This document shows positions 1 to 14,200 of a stretch of 64,000 nt of DNA, one piece after another (positions within the stretch are counted from its first letter, which is position 1; each line of letters starts with the position of its first letter). Source of the stretch: Mimachlamys varia (lineage: Eukaryota; Mollusca; Bivalvia; Pectinida; Pectinidae); assembly GCA_947623455.1 (NCBI GenBank), contig OX392528.1:53834322-53898321 (forward strand). The letters run 5' to 3'. The position numbers and the translations under genes were made by a program. Below the pieces are notes generated by a model. It saw only the letters and a list, made by a program, of their open reading frames with translations, made no database searches and was not told the origin of the DNA.

Positions 1-1869
1 TTCCATCCCCCCCAGGCCTTCCTGGCCCATGATGCTCTCTCCCTTGATGCAATATCAAATAAAAACAGGGAAAAACAGTTCAAAAGGAGCTTTATTAAAT
101 AGTATTTCATTAATATTTTATTTTCGAGTACAGTCAATGGCAGATTGAATGCTTTATTAATTTTTATTCTTGCTAAATTAAGTCTATGTGGATCACGTAG
201 TAAAGCTTGATGTGTTCTATATTGATTTCAGTTCATACCAAGGTCATGACATGTGCAGTTATCATATACATCATTACTTCATCATGATCGAATCACATGA
301 AGAAATTATATTCTTGCAGTGAATTTCTCATTTTTCTATGTCTTGGGGAAATATCTGTAGCAGTTAAGGGTGAAATGAACATAGTTTAATAGTTATATGT
401 TTTACACGAGAATGATATGATCGGAAGGGGAATGTATATAAAAAATAAATGGATGAAAACAGTTTGACATTTACTTGCTCACAAAAAAGATTTTATAAAG
501 CCATCTGTAACACATCATAAAACTATATTGATCACATCAATAACGATGGAAATTATGTTCTGCTTTATATGTAATCCTTTTTCATGTATATTAATGTATG
601 TAATATTGGTTAATATTTTTGACAAATTTACCGTTGAATATAATCGTACAGAATGATGTCATGAAAATGGAAAATGCAACTTTTTACATTATATAAAAGA
701 TGAGCATATCCTGAAAGTTTATCTTGTTTTTATTATTGATATCTACTTCTAAATTTCTTACGTTTTGCACCAAATCAATATTCATCTTTTTCTGTGTTAG
801 GCCACCAAATTATTACTTAACTTAATTCAAAATGTAGTTCTACTAGGTCCAATATCATGCATTTGCTAGCTTTACTTACAAATATTAATTACATTATATC
901 ATACATGCTGTAAAACGATCTAAAAGTACTTCTCAATGTTTGCGTATCATTTACTTATGTATGTACTATGGTCATTTAGGAACGATGTTTTTTGTCCTCA
1001 TATCATAAAGTTATATTATAGATGTGTGTGGAGAGAAATCAATAACGGACTTGCCGAAGTACACCGAAACTACACTACATGAAGGCAATGTTTTATGTAA
1101 ATACGATCAGTATTCATTTTTGACAAACTTGAATCACTATACGACCAGTTTTCAATGTTGTTTCTTGCATACCCTAAAACAGGGTATTTCCAGCCCCAGT
1201 TTGGTGAGCGCATTATCTACAAGGCTTGAATTCAACCCCAGAAGATCCGTCTCTATTGCCTTGAATTGGAATGCGTGATTTAAACATAGACTTTATAGCT
1301 CCATTCCATAGCGTACGTCATTAAACCCATAGGTCGTTTTAACTTATTTTAGTAAAATCACTTGTACAAATGTGCAACATGTGTATACACAATCTTAAAT
1401 GTATTTTTAATTCCAAATAGATTCCCTTTTTTGGCATGATTGCAAACGAAAAGGATGTACTTTTCTCAATTTTGGGCGCTGTTGTCCGTTCGTCCCAGGA
1501 TACTACAACATCCAATACCGTAACACATGGAATATTTCGTTTAGTTGACATCCCAACTGTTCGCGGTGTGGAAATTTTTGTGCTGTCAGTCATACTGTTT
1601 TGGACTGTGTATCTATTGCACTATTATACAATATAATTTTTGGTTGGTGTTGAATATGTTCGCGTGTGGATATATTTGCTGATATTTAATGCCAGCGAAA
1701 AAACCGAAAATGTCCACTCCGCGAATAATTCTACTTTAACAGTACATCATTGACATCAGAAACGTGACTGCAATATATTGCAATCTAATTATAAGCATGC
1801 CTAAGAGTTACCTTTTTAAACAATATTTCCATACGAATTCAAAAGTTGTGCTTTTAAACCTCTATTAGG
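1..1869. other. 3' flank of the OATP gene
   Basis: AT-rich sequence without a supported gene. The first 60 bases are GC-richer and could be an exon edge of a neighbour, but there is too little to tell. Confidence 0.5.
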
Positions 1870-2225
1870 CTATAAGTGGGTTATATATTCCGTCTTTTGT
1901 AAACTCCCATTTGCTGTCCCATTGTGTGTGTCCCGTTCTATACCGTTGTTCGTTGTTTTCCCTTCGGGACTTGACTGGTACCCATTGTTTATTTCCGGTT
2001 TGATTTCTTCTCCTGAAGGAACATTTTGATATTTGTACATGACGCTAGCAATGAAGAAAGTGACAGCACTGAACAGTTTGACGGCAATCCACCACAGGAA
2101 TAGACGCCATCCCATTTCGTATCTGTCATATACATAACAAGAACCCTGGATTCCACATAAATCCTGCCACAGTGCGCATGACGAATCTATCACATATCCG
2201 GTTAACACAGGCCCCGGTATTGTAC
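1870..2225 (-). CDS. OATP exon 14, helix 12, C-terminal tail and stop
   Basis: Acceptor TTTGACAG. Residues 591-708: TIPGPVLTGYVIDSSCALWQ is the family's conserved stretch before helix 12; helix 12 is LFLWWIAVKLFSAVTFFIAS. A polar cytoplasmic tail follows. It ends YITHL-stop, not an obvious PDZ ligand. TAG lies at 1872-1870. Confidence 0.95.
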
Positions 2226-5200
2226 CTGTCAAACATAAGAAAATTATATCATATTATTCTCCAGCAAAAAAGTGTCGATAATTCCAATAAATGGTGTTGA
2301 AACTTTAATCGATATAGTAACTAATAACTTTACCTGTAAAGTGTAAGAGTCTTCTTCAATACATATGTAATCTAACTTTTCCTTAGTTTTATCAATGTAT
2401 GTATTACTTATCTTTCAAAATGCCATCGATTCGTTAATTATCCAACCTAATTATTGTAGACATCAAATCAGCTGGGAGAGGGATTCATTTTGAAATTAAG
2501 TAGCATTAATTCTCTCTTCTATTTCTTTAAATATATGTTTCTAAAATGAAACAGAAATTAATGACAATTTATATATTATCTATATGTTATCCGCCGCCAT
2601 TTTGATCTTAAAATACGTATTGTACTTGGATATTAATAAATATTGATTTATCGGCTATCAAAAGATAACATTTTGCAAGGCGATTACATGAATCATTCCT
2701 AATGATAATATTACAGTAAAAAGTATTGGAAGCATGATTCTAGTGGTAGGACGCCTGGCTCGTGATCGAAGTTCCATTACGTGGCTGGGCAGTGCTTGAC
2801 ATTGTAGAATGATAGGACGCCTTACTACTGTGAGCGCCGAAATGGTAGCACCGGTAGTATGTTCCCAGTGAGCTGAGAACAATATTTGCTGGTTACTAAG
2901 GCCCTACAATCATGCATAATAATTTGCCGTATTGAGACGACCTATAAACTAGATAAAGCGGCATATAAGAACATTGATTTATTGTTATTTATATAAATTA
3001 AAGAGCTTGCTGATTTTGAACATACATAATGTATGTAATTGTATCCTCTAATCTCGGTGGATGTTTCAAAAACGTTATTGTCACAATGGTGTAATTGCAT
3101 AAAGATATGAAATTATATTAATATTCAATTATCATGTGTATATTCGTTACCGTCCAATTCACCTGCTAACTCAATCAGACATACATGTAGATTTAGAGAA
3201 ATGTAAAACAGTTTTACCTAGCAATCGAAGAGCCACCCACTGGAGTCCCAGACCTAGAGCTCTGTGTTCATCGGGGACACATCTACAAATAAACAGGAGC
3301 AAGACCTCTTAATGAACAATTTTATAATCGTAATTTTAGAATTAATACAACGTTAATTTTTAAATTTATGTTTCTACTCTTTTACACATGAGATAAAAAT
3401 TAACTTTAATCTTATTTGACATAGAATTTTTCATGAACCAATTATTGCAGAATATATTACATAACTCGTAGTGCCGAAGAAACTTAATATTGATATTATA
3501 TTCAAGACAAGATTTTGTTGAGTTGAGTAACATCTGGTATATAGTTATCATAGCTACCGTTGTCTGAAGTTTTTTTCAGATCAACATGACCTGCCTTGCA
3601 TTTTAAGCGAATCACTCAAGGACGATATAATAGTGACTCCTTTCATGATATATAATCCTAAACTCAAATCTAATTATTATTACCTCGCTTTTCTGTTAAT
3701 CACACCCAACCCAGATGTCTTTCATTTAACTGATTGGCTTACTCGCCTCACGATGTTTGTCACTTACCTTAGGATGGCTATAGAGGCCGGAGTTACGGTG
3801 GTCAGTGTAAACAGCATACCGATAAGTAGGAGGATTATGAAGGCGTACATAAGGTCACATTTTTGTCCACACTCGCCAGACTGAGCGGAGGGATGACGAG
3901 CCTCACCGGTGAAGTTTAACCGATCATCGATACACTTGCAAAAAGCAAAAGTCTGCAAAAAATGTTTGACATGTTAACAGCCTTGATATGCGCTTGTTAA
4001 TGAGAAAGCATTAGTAGGTTACATGTACGACAATTCCTTGACAGAAATGTTTCGATGAGAAAGCTTTGGTAATTTCAGACAATTTCTTGACAGAATTGTT
4101 TCCATGAGAAAAAAATGGTTAGTTAAAAAATAAACCCGAGAATACTGAAGCGTTAACGAAACTGTAATGTAATCGAACAAAGGGGAAAGATGTAAATGTG
4201 CCTTGTAAAAGTACACAAGAATAAGACCCAGCTCATCAGGCTGACGATCAGAAATCTGAACAGATTGTTTCATTTTGATCAATTTTTGAAAGCTCGACAA
4301 TGGTGGGTCTGTTTAAAAAGAAAGCCAATCAACGCCAAGATTACAACAAAAAATGACAAAATAGCATTATTCGGATGACATTGGTCGGATAACGGTGTTG
4401 ACCGTATTATGAAAGTGGGAAATTTGTTCCTGGGTACAAATCTTGAACAATTTCAAAACAAATTTCAGCCAAGCTTAAATATGGTAAATTTGAATTGCCT
4501 TATACTATCATTTATCACATAAATGACCCGTTCAGTCATGTCATAAATATGGTATTACACACGGGTATTAACACTATTGTGACGTCATTAACAAATGACG
4601 TCTGTGTGACGTCTTATGATTGTCTATGTAGCGAAAACCGTACCGTCAAAGAAGAAATTTGCCTTTGTTATAGATAATGAATCTGAGAATTTTGATGTAT
4701 TATCTCATAAATATAAGTTTTGTGAAATAGAATCGTACGCTTGCGTAAGATCCTCTTTATATGATGGTATTCATACTGAACTATAGTGGGGGTGAATTTG
4801 TTGTTAAATTAAATCAGCTCACGACCAGACGCTGTTCCATCTTTTGAACAATCTGGCCTGTCCATAAGACATAAGAAAGGAATTTTCAATTTTGAATATA
4901 GCTTATAACGTTCAAAAGAACATAAACGACAGAGAAATGTAAATATAAGTATTTAACTGTTTTGTGTTTGGTATTTATAATTTTTTTCGAAAGACAACAC
5001 TTTAATACACAATTCGTTGTCATCGATCGTTACCTTACAATCTACCCACCTTGAGGAATCCCTTCACGGTGTAGTTGTCGTCACAGCCGGCGTGACAAGG
5101 CGAGAAATACGTCACCCCGTCCGCCCCACAGACCGGCTCATATGTGTACGTCCGGCAACCACAGTCAGCATTACACGACGACTTCAGGTTGTCAGTCGCA

Positions 5201-8200
5201 TTCATTTCCCTAGTAAAGAATATATCAACGGTTAACTATGATATCACGCGTGGGAGTTAGTCGTAACTATTTCCCTAGCCCCATTTTCCTCTGACAAGGA
5301 ATAAGACCCAGATTAATGCCACCATGACACGTGCACGATTATCGTCCCCGCAATGCGTCGTGGCAAGGCGTGTCATTTCGGTGGTACGTAGTGAAGCCGT
5401 GTTTGCGGACTATTCACGCAGTATACATGCATAAGTTACCCACTGTCTACGCAAAAATGAGTCCCATTTGCACGCTATGACACCACTTGTTTACGCGTAG
5501 GTGCGCGCATTGTTCACTTCTACGCACGACACGCATAGTTCCCGCTGTCTTCACGCATTGCCTGTCGAGTTTGCGCAGTGTCCAAGCATGGTTTACGCAA
5601 GTGGCACGCACACGACACGAACATTGATGCGTGGCACGCATCCCCGCACCATTCACACACTCTTCACGCTTGTTCCCGAAGACTTTATTCATCGACACGC
5701 CGAAATACTTGTCATTGCGAAGACGAAAATCGTGCAAGTGTCAGGGTGTCTGAAGATATGCTAACAGATATATGTCTGGTGTTGTACCAGAGCGCACTCC
5801 TATAGACGCCACTAGAGTCCTCGGTCTTCAATCTTTCGAAATATCCCACCTGGGCGGACTACCATGTTTTCACAAGGCAAGAAGGTCACGGGGTGACTAA
5901 TCAGCAAACCGTACTGATACGGAGATTTAGGACCGTGCCTTTTTGTTGATTAGGTACTCCCCGATACCGTTTGGTGGCTAACGAACTTCATTTAATAGTG
6001 TATTCTGGCCCAAAACCAGATATGGTGTCCGGGCCAGATGGAACTCGGGCAACTGTCATGTCTTCCTTGTGAAATATAGTTATCATCTATATACTGCTTA
6101 TACCACATGTCGTGGGCTGACAGTGTTAGAAGAAGTTGAGAACGATTTGAGAAGAACTTAAGAACGCATTTTCCTATTTCTAAGCACTTGGGAACGAATT
6201 TTCGCAAAATGAGCGTCAGCTCGCGCCAGGTGACGGCGTTAACCGGAAAAAATGTGTCCCAACAAAAGTGATCTGTGAATAAATTAGTCCGTCATAAAAA
6301 TGTCAATAAAAACTTTTATTTTGGGAATAAAAACACCATTTCCAGCGAATATGTGCATATTCGAAAATCAATGACGATATCTTTGATTGCAAATTGTTTT
6401 CTTACCTAATTTTAAGGTTCATGGTATTCCTCCGCGCAAATCTGTTTGTTAACGTTTACCACAGAAAGATCGCAATTGATGACCCTGAAGTCTTTTGTTT
6501 AGTTGACGTTTCTAAGATGACGAAATATATACGGTAGTAGCTATGTAGGTGATCAACAGTTAAACACACAGTATGTTCAGGGTTTGTCGTTCGAACAGTT
6601 TTAAATAAAGTGTGATAATCTATAAATATCAACTGTGAACTATACTGTTACACGACGACTCCAGTTTCTTATTCGGATTTCTCTCCATTAGAAACGGTAA
6701 CTCGAGGTTGTTAGTGGAATTAGAAGACATAAATAAACTTCAGAATACTAGTCGGATTAGTGTTTCAGTTAACTAAACACGGCTCACATGTAAATGTTGT
6801 TAACGTAAGTATTTAATCTGTGTCCACGTCACCAGTTTCAGTGCAATTGTTTACGTCACCAATGAGGTAATTTTCTCCCCGGTTTGAATATCAATGTTAT
6901 GTATTTACATTAATTATACGAAAGCTGTTTCATTGGAGTCTACGCCTTTTATTTAAGTCTTAATGGCTGCATCACCGGTTTCGGTATATGTGTCTTCATG
7001 CACTGCTGATCTGAGTTATACTTACCCTCCGGGAAAATATGGCTGATTGAGTCCAGCAATTTGGGATTCAGGACAGTTGATAAAAACTGCCCCTCCCACC
7101 GCTAAAGCCAGTATGGATAAAAGTGCACACAATCTCAGCATACCTTTTGCATCCAGCTTAAAAAACTTGATAAGAACACCCCCGAGTATCATCCCTCCTG
7201 CTCCCCCTCCGACCGTTACAGCTCCTGTAATCAATCAAGCATGTTTAATATTTTTTTCTTTAGGATCTTATATCATGATCTTAGTGATGATGGTATGTAC
7301 TACAGAATGAGTCATAACTAGTTTTGGACCTAAATTAAGGTATTTAGAGCAATTTTACACTTCTTGGGGGTCAAGATCAGTTTTCGATAAAAATTACCCC
7401 CTCAATGTAGCCTTTATGACCATTGAAATAGTGGGGCATTTTTATAGAAAATTAATCTGATAAACAATTTATCTTATAGTATTTTTAACATTTATAGTAA
7501 GACATTTTTTCTCATCTAATGGATGAAATCAGGTGCGAGCGATGGAAAATTTCATATCATGACAAACTCTGAAAAAATGTATGATATTCAATACATATGA
7601 AATAAGATTCTTCAAAAATCAGTAAAAAAATCGCTTTGTTCGTTAATAATAAATTTGAAATACATTATTTTCATTTTGTGTGTAGAGAAAACACTGCAAG
7701 ACTGGTGAGTTATGAGTAAGAAAGTGATATGCAGGTGCATGATATGAAGATGGACGTTTTTGAATATGCTCATTAGTATGCCTACTTGTTGTGATTGAGA
7801 ATAATGACCAAGTTCTTACTTTGAGGACGTGCCATTTCCTTGAATGTGACCTAGATTTACATGTGTCGTCGATTTACTCTTCCAGAACACCTTGTCTTAT
7901 TATCTTGTACTTTATCAAGGGTCTCAATGTTTTAATTTCCTGAGTCCATATTTCGCCCCTATTTTAATCGATTTCGATTTCGAATTATGGTTTTATTGAC
8001 ACTTCGGTATGGTCTGATTTTTTTCTATACATACCCATTATTAGGCCAGCAGATGCCGGACTTATATCGAACTTTTCCTCGAGAATTTTCGGCGCAAAAG
8101 CTGAAAGTCCTCCAACTATCAACGTTTCTGCACATGCACCCAGAACCATACAGACGTAACTTGGACTTCTGAGCTGTAAATAAACATCAACTATTACAAG

Positions 8201-11200
8201 ATTCAAAAGTCCGGTTGTACATTAAGGACATGCATAATAATATTTTCTATCTTATTTATGTCGAGTGCTCGAGATACATGAATTAAGTCAAGCGCTCGAC
8301 ATGATAAGTCGAGTGCTTGACATGAAGTTCAGTAGAGCATTTTAGTATGTATGTCCTAAATGTACCACCGTACAATAGTTTAAGGTTTTTACAATTTAAG
8401 ATTTATACATTAGTGGAATTCAAAGGAGTTGTTTCGTGTTGATAAGTATATCAACGAATAACAAATAACAAATATTTTATGATAAAAATGTAATATTTAA
8501 TAAAGCCTCCTGAGAGTTTGCTATTTAAATCGAAAGGAATGTTATGAGTATAGTTATGTGGAATAACTATTGGATGACTACGCTGACATCCAAGTTTAAA
8601 CTTTTTCAGTCCAGCAAATTTTTATTATTTAAATTTCCCAAAACAATTTTAGAAGCTCAAATTTTTATTGATAATTACGTTTATATATCTACTTACAAGA
8701 ACAAATATAGCCTTAGGAAAATCTTTGATCCTCTGGCAACGGGGCCGATTGTCATTTTGTTCAGCCTCTAGCCGGGTTCGATCTTTTTCTGTTATTCTTG
8801 CCTCTCGGATATGTTCGGTTCCTGTGAGGAAGATTTTGAACACGTCGAGAATTTTGTCTCTACTGTCTAGTGTATAAATGAACTGGTAAACGTTAAATAT
8901 ATAGTGAGTACACAACTAGTGGTTATTAGATCCACTCGAGTTATGTTTTTTTTTTCAAATAAAGAGTGAAATATATTACATATCAAATGACTACGAGTCG
9001 TGTGACCTTTTTCGACCACACTCTCAGTCGGACACAGCAGGAGTGAACCGCTGAATATGATATGCGCAAAACATATCATCTGTCATTATTATATTCCCAC
9101 CAAGTGGTAATGACGTCAACAATCCGCACGTGGCATTGAAACACGTGATTTCCGGTCAAAGTTCAACTTCTCAACCAATCAAAAGTGTAGAAGATTATAT
9201 ACCACTAGTCGTATATAACATATATCTATCCAGCAGTCAGCTAGTTTATACAATGGTCTGAGATTGGAATAGCTCAGGGTTTTGTGGTAGAAAGTGAATT
9301 AAATGACAGTTTTACTGGACGGCATTGGTCAGGGCCACGTGTCGTTAAACTAGTGCAATACTGAACAGACGAAATTTTAAAGTACCGTGGATTTTGTTAC
9401 TCTTAAAGTTTTATATGACAATGTTTGCTGTATATTTCATTAAAAGATCAAACGGATTTACCTGGATTTTTAATAAAAAGAGTAAAAGTTTAAATCACTT
9501 TATTTGCATATTTCATGAAAGGGGTCAAACATCAAAACATTTACCTGGATATTTCATTTTAAAAAGGAAAAGATCAAACAAATTTACCTGGATATTTCAT
9601 TTAAAAGCAAAAGATCAAACAAAGTATCGTTATATTTCATGAAAAGGGAAACATTGTTTAAACCCATTTTAAGCCCATTTTGTTACATTTGATAAAATAA
9701 CTTACCTGGAGAACAGGCTTACCTGACATTTCTTTAGTCTGGATATTTCATTAAAAGGGTCAGATGTCAAGCGTTACCTACCTGGAAGGTTAATCGGGTA
9801 TCCTAATACTGGAATAGCGAACAGGAAGAACAGGATTGCAGGGATGATGAACCCTATCCACCACGCCCCTATCCACACTGAGTCGACAGGTGTGAACCCC
9901 TCATACAACCTATGTGCATTCAATGAACAAAAAAACTTATGTTAAAAATAAAATTAATTCGTATTTCTGAAATCATAATACACTTTTGTTAATAGCGTTT
10001 CGCATTAAGGTTTTATTAACGTTTACGTCATCGGGCTTTGCGTTTGGTATTTTATAAATGGGGTCATTCTGCATAGTGTAAATGTGAATCTTGAAAATAA
10101 GTGGGGTCCTTTTCAGTTTCTATGCTTGAACAAGATATAAATGGCTTAAACGCAAGCCCTGGTAATGCTTTACACATGGGTGAAAGTAAAAAAAAAATCC
10201 TGATAAACGGAAAAAACTGGAAATAAATGTATTGACCATCCACGTGTCAAAACGGAATTCCAAACGGGGAAACTATCACCCATGTTTACATAACATTAGC
10301 AGTGACGTATTTTTCACCCAATGCTTTTGGTTTTTCTACGACATTACGGATTCATGGTCTTCCATAGGCTAGATGATGTGTATTTGGTTTTATGTGCATC
10401 ATGTTACGAGGAAACCAACATCATGAAACATAGCTTTCAGACATCAAAACAAGATGTTAAAGTACTACTGTAAAACTATCTTATATAAAGTTTGAATATT
10501 CCTGTCTCTGTACATACGTTTTGTCCACTCTGTCGAAGTCTACCCACAAATTAAGGAACTGTCCCCCGCTGATAAATCCGGCGGCCACACCCAGGACAGT
10601 GATGGCGTAGATTATACCTGGAGAAGTAGTTGTTATATTATAATTATTTTTATAATATTATTAAACTAGATTTGCTATTCTTTATCAGTTATGTTGTTTC
10701 TAATTTTAGCGATATCATCAGCAAATACGCCTTATTGAATAATAGCGTAGAAGGCAATGGTCGATTTGCATACATACAAGTACATTGTACATCGCAATGA
10801 CAGGCCTTCAGCAAGCATACATGTTCACCTCTCTTAGTAAATCAATTGTTTATTTTGATATGTTTGAGACGTCATCTATAAATATACCGTGATCAATCAT
10901 ATTTTTTAAAGTAAAACATCTTACATCAATTTTAAATTACTTAGCGTATTTATCAGAGCATTCGGTTAACAAAATATTAGATATTACTTCTGAAAATACA
11001 CGGGGTTACTTTCAAATCTTAAATTACGTTTCATATATGAAGTATTGTTCTTAATCACATAACAAATACGGAAAAAGATACAAATAACCACGAAAGAACC
11101 TATATTATATTTCAAAGCAATTCAATTTAAAAAGAATCCTTTTACAATGTTCTTTAACAAATAAGTATGATTTTGGTCATGTTTTGAATGAGATTATGTT

Positions 11201-14200
11201 TTGGATAAGAGCTTGTTTTGTTTGGGTAAGAACATGTTTTAGGTGAGAACATGTTTCGAGTGAGAACATGTTTCGAGTGAAAACATGTTTTGGGGGAGAG
11301 CATGTTTTGGATGAGAACATGTTTTGGGTGAGAACGTGTTTTGGATGAGAACATGTTTTGGGTGAGAATATTGTTTTGGGTGAGAACATGTTTTGGGTTA
11401 GAATATTGTTTTGGGTGAGAACATTGTTTTGGGTGTGACTTGCGTACCGAGGTATATTGCTGTAGATTCAGTATTGGCGTTATCATCAACATAAGCTGTT
11501 CCGAGAGTGAAAAATGGCGTGAAGCCAATACCGTGCACAAACTGAGCTAGCATGAAAATGTACAGGAAGCCTGATGTTTCACCGGAAGACTGTATTGTGC
11601 ATGGGTCAAGGCTCTTTGGATCACAGATAGTCGTGCCATTTCTACCTGCGTCTGGAAAAAAATCAAGCGTCAAATAAAAATAAAACGATCAAATTATTAT
11701 TGAAAATAGAAATAGAATCTTTAAATTTCTATAGTATTATTATCACAATGACATTATAGAACCTCTATTAAATGTGAATGTTTCATGTTACATCTGGTCT
11801 AGTAGTTAATATAGTTAAGTATGTTTATTATGAACACTCACTAAGAAAAAAGAAAAAGAAAAAACACATTTTTTTAATGTTTTGGCAAATCGGTGACTAG
11901 AACCATGTATCTTGAAAGATGAACATTGCACACTATGAAGCCTAAAATCGATCGTGCATGTGTGATCCAGGTAATATTTACCTGTAGAAGAAATGTCGTA
12001 TATATCCGAGAAGATATGAGGAATGATAAAAATCAGCGACCCTAGCGACATCACCAGAGTACCTCCACCCAGCCAGCGTGGTCGGTGACCTTTTGACCCG
12101 AGGTAGCTGACGAGGAGCACGAAGATGATGGCGCCGATGTCCGTTGAGCTAACTATTAGAGCAGACTGGGAGCTAGAGAGATTGAAGCGTTTCTCTAACG
12201 TTGTTAAGATAATATGCACTATTCCGTTGACTGCAGCGCCCTCTACGAAACCAATCAAGCACATCCATAGTACATAGAATTGTATCTTGATGAAACGCTT
12301 GGAACATCTGTAAAAGATTAGAATCGATATATAAATAAATAGGCAAATCGATTATAACGTTATCGATATTTATCCTTATGTGATATGAAGACGCTTACTC
12401 TTTCTGAACACCTGGTCTTACTATCTTCAACTTTTACAAGGGTCTCCATGTAAATCTTACCTTTGTTCAAATCCCCCCTCTTCTCACTTACACATTTCTC
12501 ACTTTTAAACTAGATAAAAATATACTTACACTTGAAAATGCTATACTCACACTAAACTAAAACTTACCAACTGGATAATACTCTACTCACTTAATCTAAA
12601 TAATTTTATACTCAATTCAGCCAAATAATGTTCTACTTACTTCAACGGTCCGTATCTACAATTTAAATCTCTGTCGTCTTTCCAACTCTTAGAACAGGCA
12701 CTGGGACTCTGGAAAAAAACCCAAGAAATGTTCAACGAATATTATTCAGAAAAAACTTAACACATACAAATTGTTTGTTTTATTCAAACATGACCAAAGG
12801 GGTCCTATTTATTTCATTTGTCCACATTGCAAAACTTTTTTTTACAAGAATTTAGGGTCATACTTGAAAAAATGTGAAACGGGCGGCGAAGGAAGTTTTA
12901 CTTAAAGGCCCAATACACGTAACTTCAGGAAATTTTGTGGGAGTCTGAAAAATTATGAAAAAAATCTAGTTGAAAGTCATGCAAAAATAAGCCTAAAACG
13001 AAGTAAACCTGAGCGGTAACTTACAAGAAACTCTTGACAAAAAAATCCAAAGAATTGAAAATAATTCAGGTGGGGCCCACTTTAACAACAAGCCGAAGGT
13101 AGAAGACAGTTCGAAATGGACGCGTGTTTACAAATACCGTGTTTCAACTGCTGCTGGACCGGTAACCGTGTAAGAATTCATCTTAAATATTGCTGATATC
13201 AGTTATTCTTAACTAAATCTATACATATAATAAGTTATTAGGCATTATTTTCGCTTCAAGTTTTGCCGAAAATTACGTATATTGGGCCTTTAAATGTTAC
13301 AGGTATCAAAGTACTGCTAGGAAGGGTTACTGCCATTGAATTTCTTACATTGTTTGGATCCCCGTTGTCTAAGTTTGAGAAGGCTTTGTTGTCGATACCG
13401 TAAGTATTTTTGCCCTGCAACAAACAATAACATACAAAACGGTTGGTACGACTGGAACTAAATGCATTTTTCTTTCATTTTTTATGTGTACAAGAAACTA
13501 TTTAAATGATAATAAAGAGGCGAAGAAATTTCTGTTATGTACATTAGTTCACTTGACTTGTCGTCACAATGGCTGAACAATGACGTGACGTCACGAAATG
13601 CCATGTCGCATTGCGCCAAAGGCCGTGTGATGCAACTAAAACCCTTAACTATTCACTCTGTTTATCGTACACGTTACAAAGATGATGATCCTTCTTCCTG
13701 CGCGAACATTGTTTACAAATCTGGGATACTATTTGGGATATGATTTGTTTTCGTCAAAAATGCTCAAGGGTGGACAGTTGACATGATAAGAAATGGTAGC
13801 AAGTCTAAACGTAGTTTTTATGGTTTTTGAGCTTTTGCTTCTGGCATTGGAAATTGGAGAATAATACTCTTTCATGATCAAAAGTTCAAGAATGAAATAA
13901 ATCATCTTCTGTATTTTGAAATCCGAAATAACCCTTCGGTTCAAAGCGTCGGATTTTACCAAAGAAGAAAAAAACCTGTCAGGTGAAATTTCCATGTCTG
14001 ACATCCCTATTCATAAAAGATATCCATTTTATGGATGCACAGAGAATGATGTATAATGAAGCCAATTTTAGCGATATTTTATAATTCGCGACGGAGTGTT
14101 GTCGCGAACATGGCGAGTATTAGACACTGGCTAAAATAACCCCATATACGATATTTCATGAGATGTTAAATATAATATTTGTTTATGAGTATGAGATAAT

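Noticed and set aside
11154..11540. 128-codon Lys/His/Pro-rich minus-strand frame
   Set aside because: Produced by the intronic 18-bp repeat; exon 5 reads in another frame.
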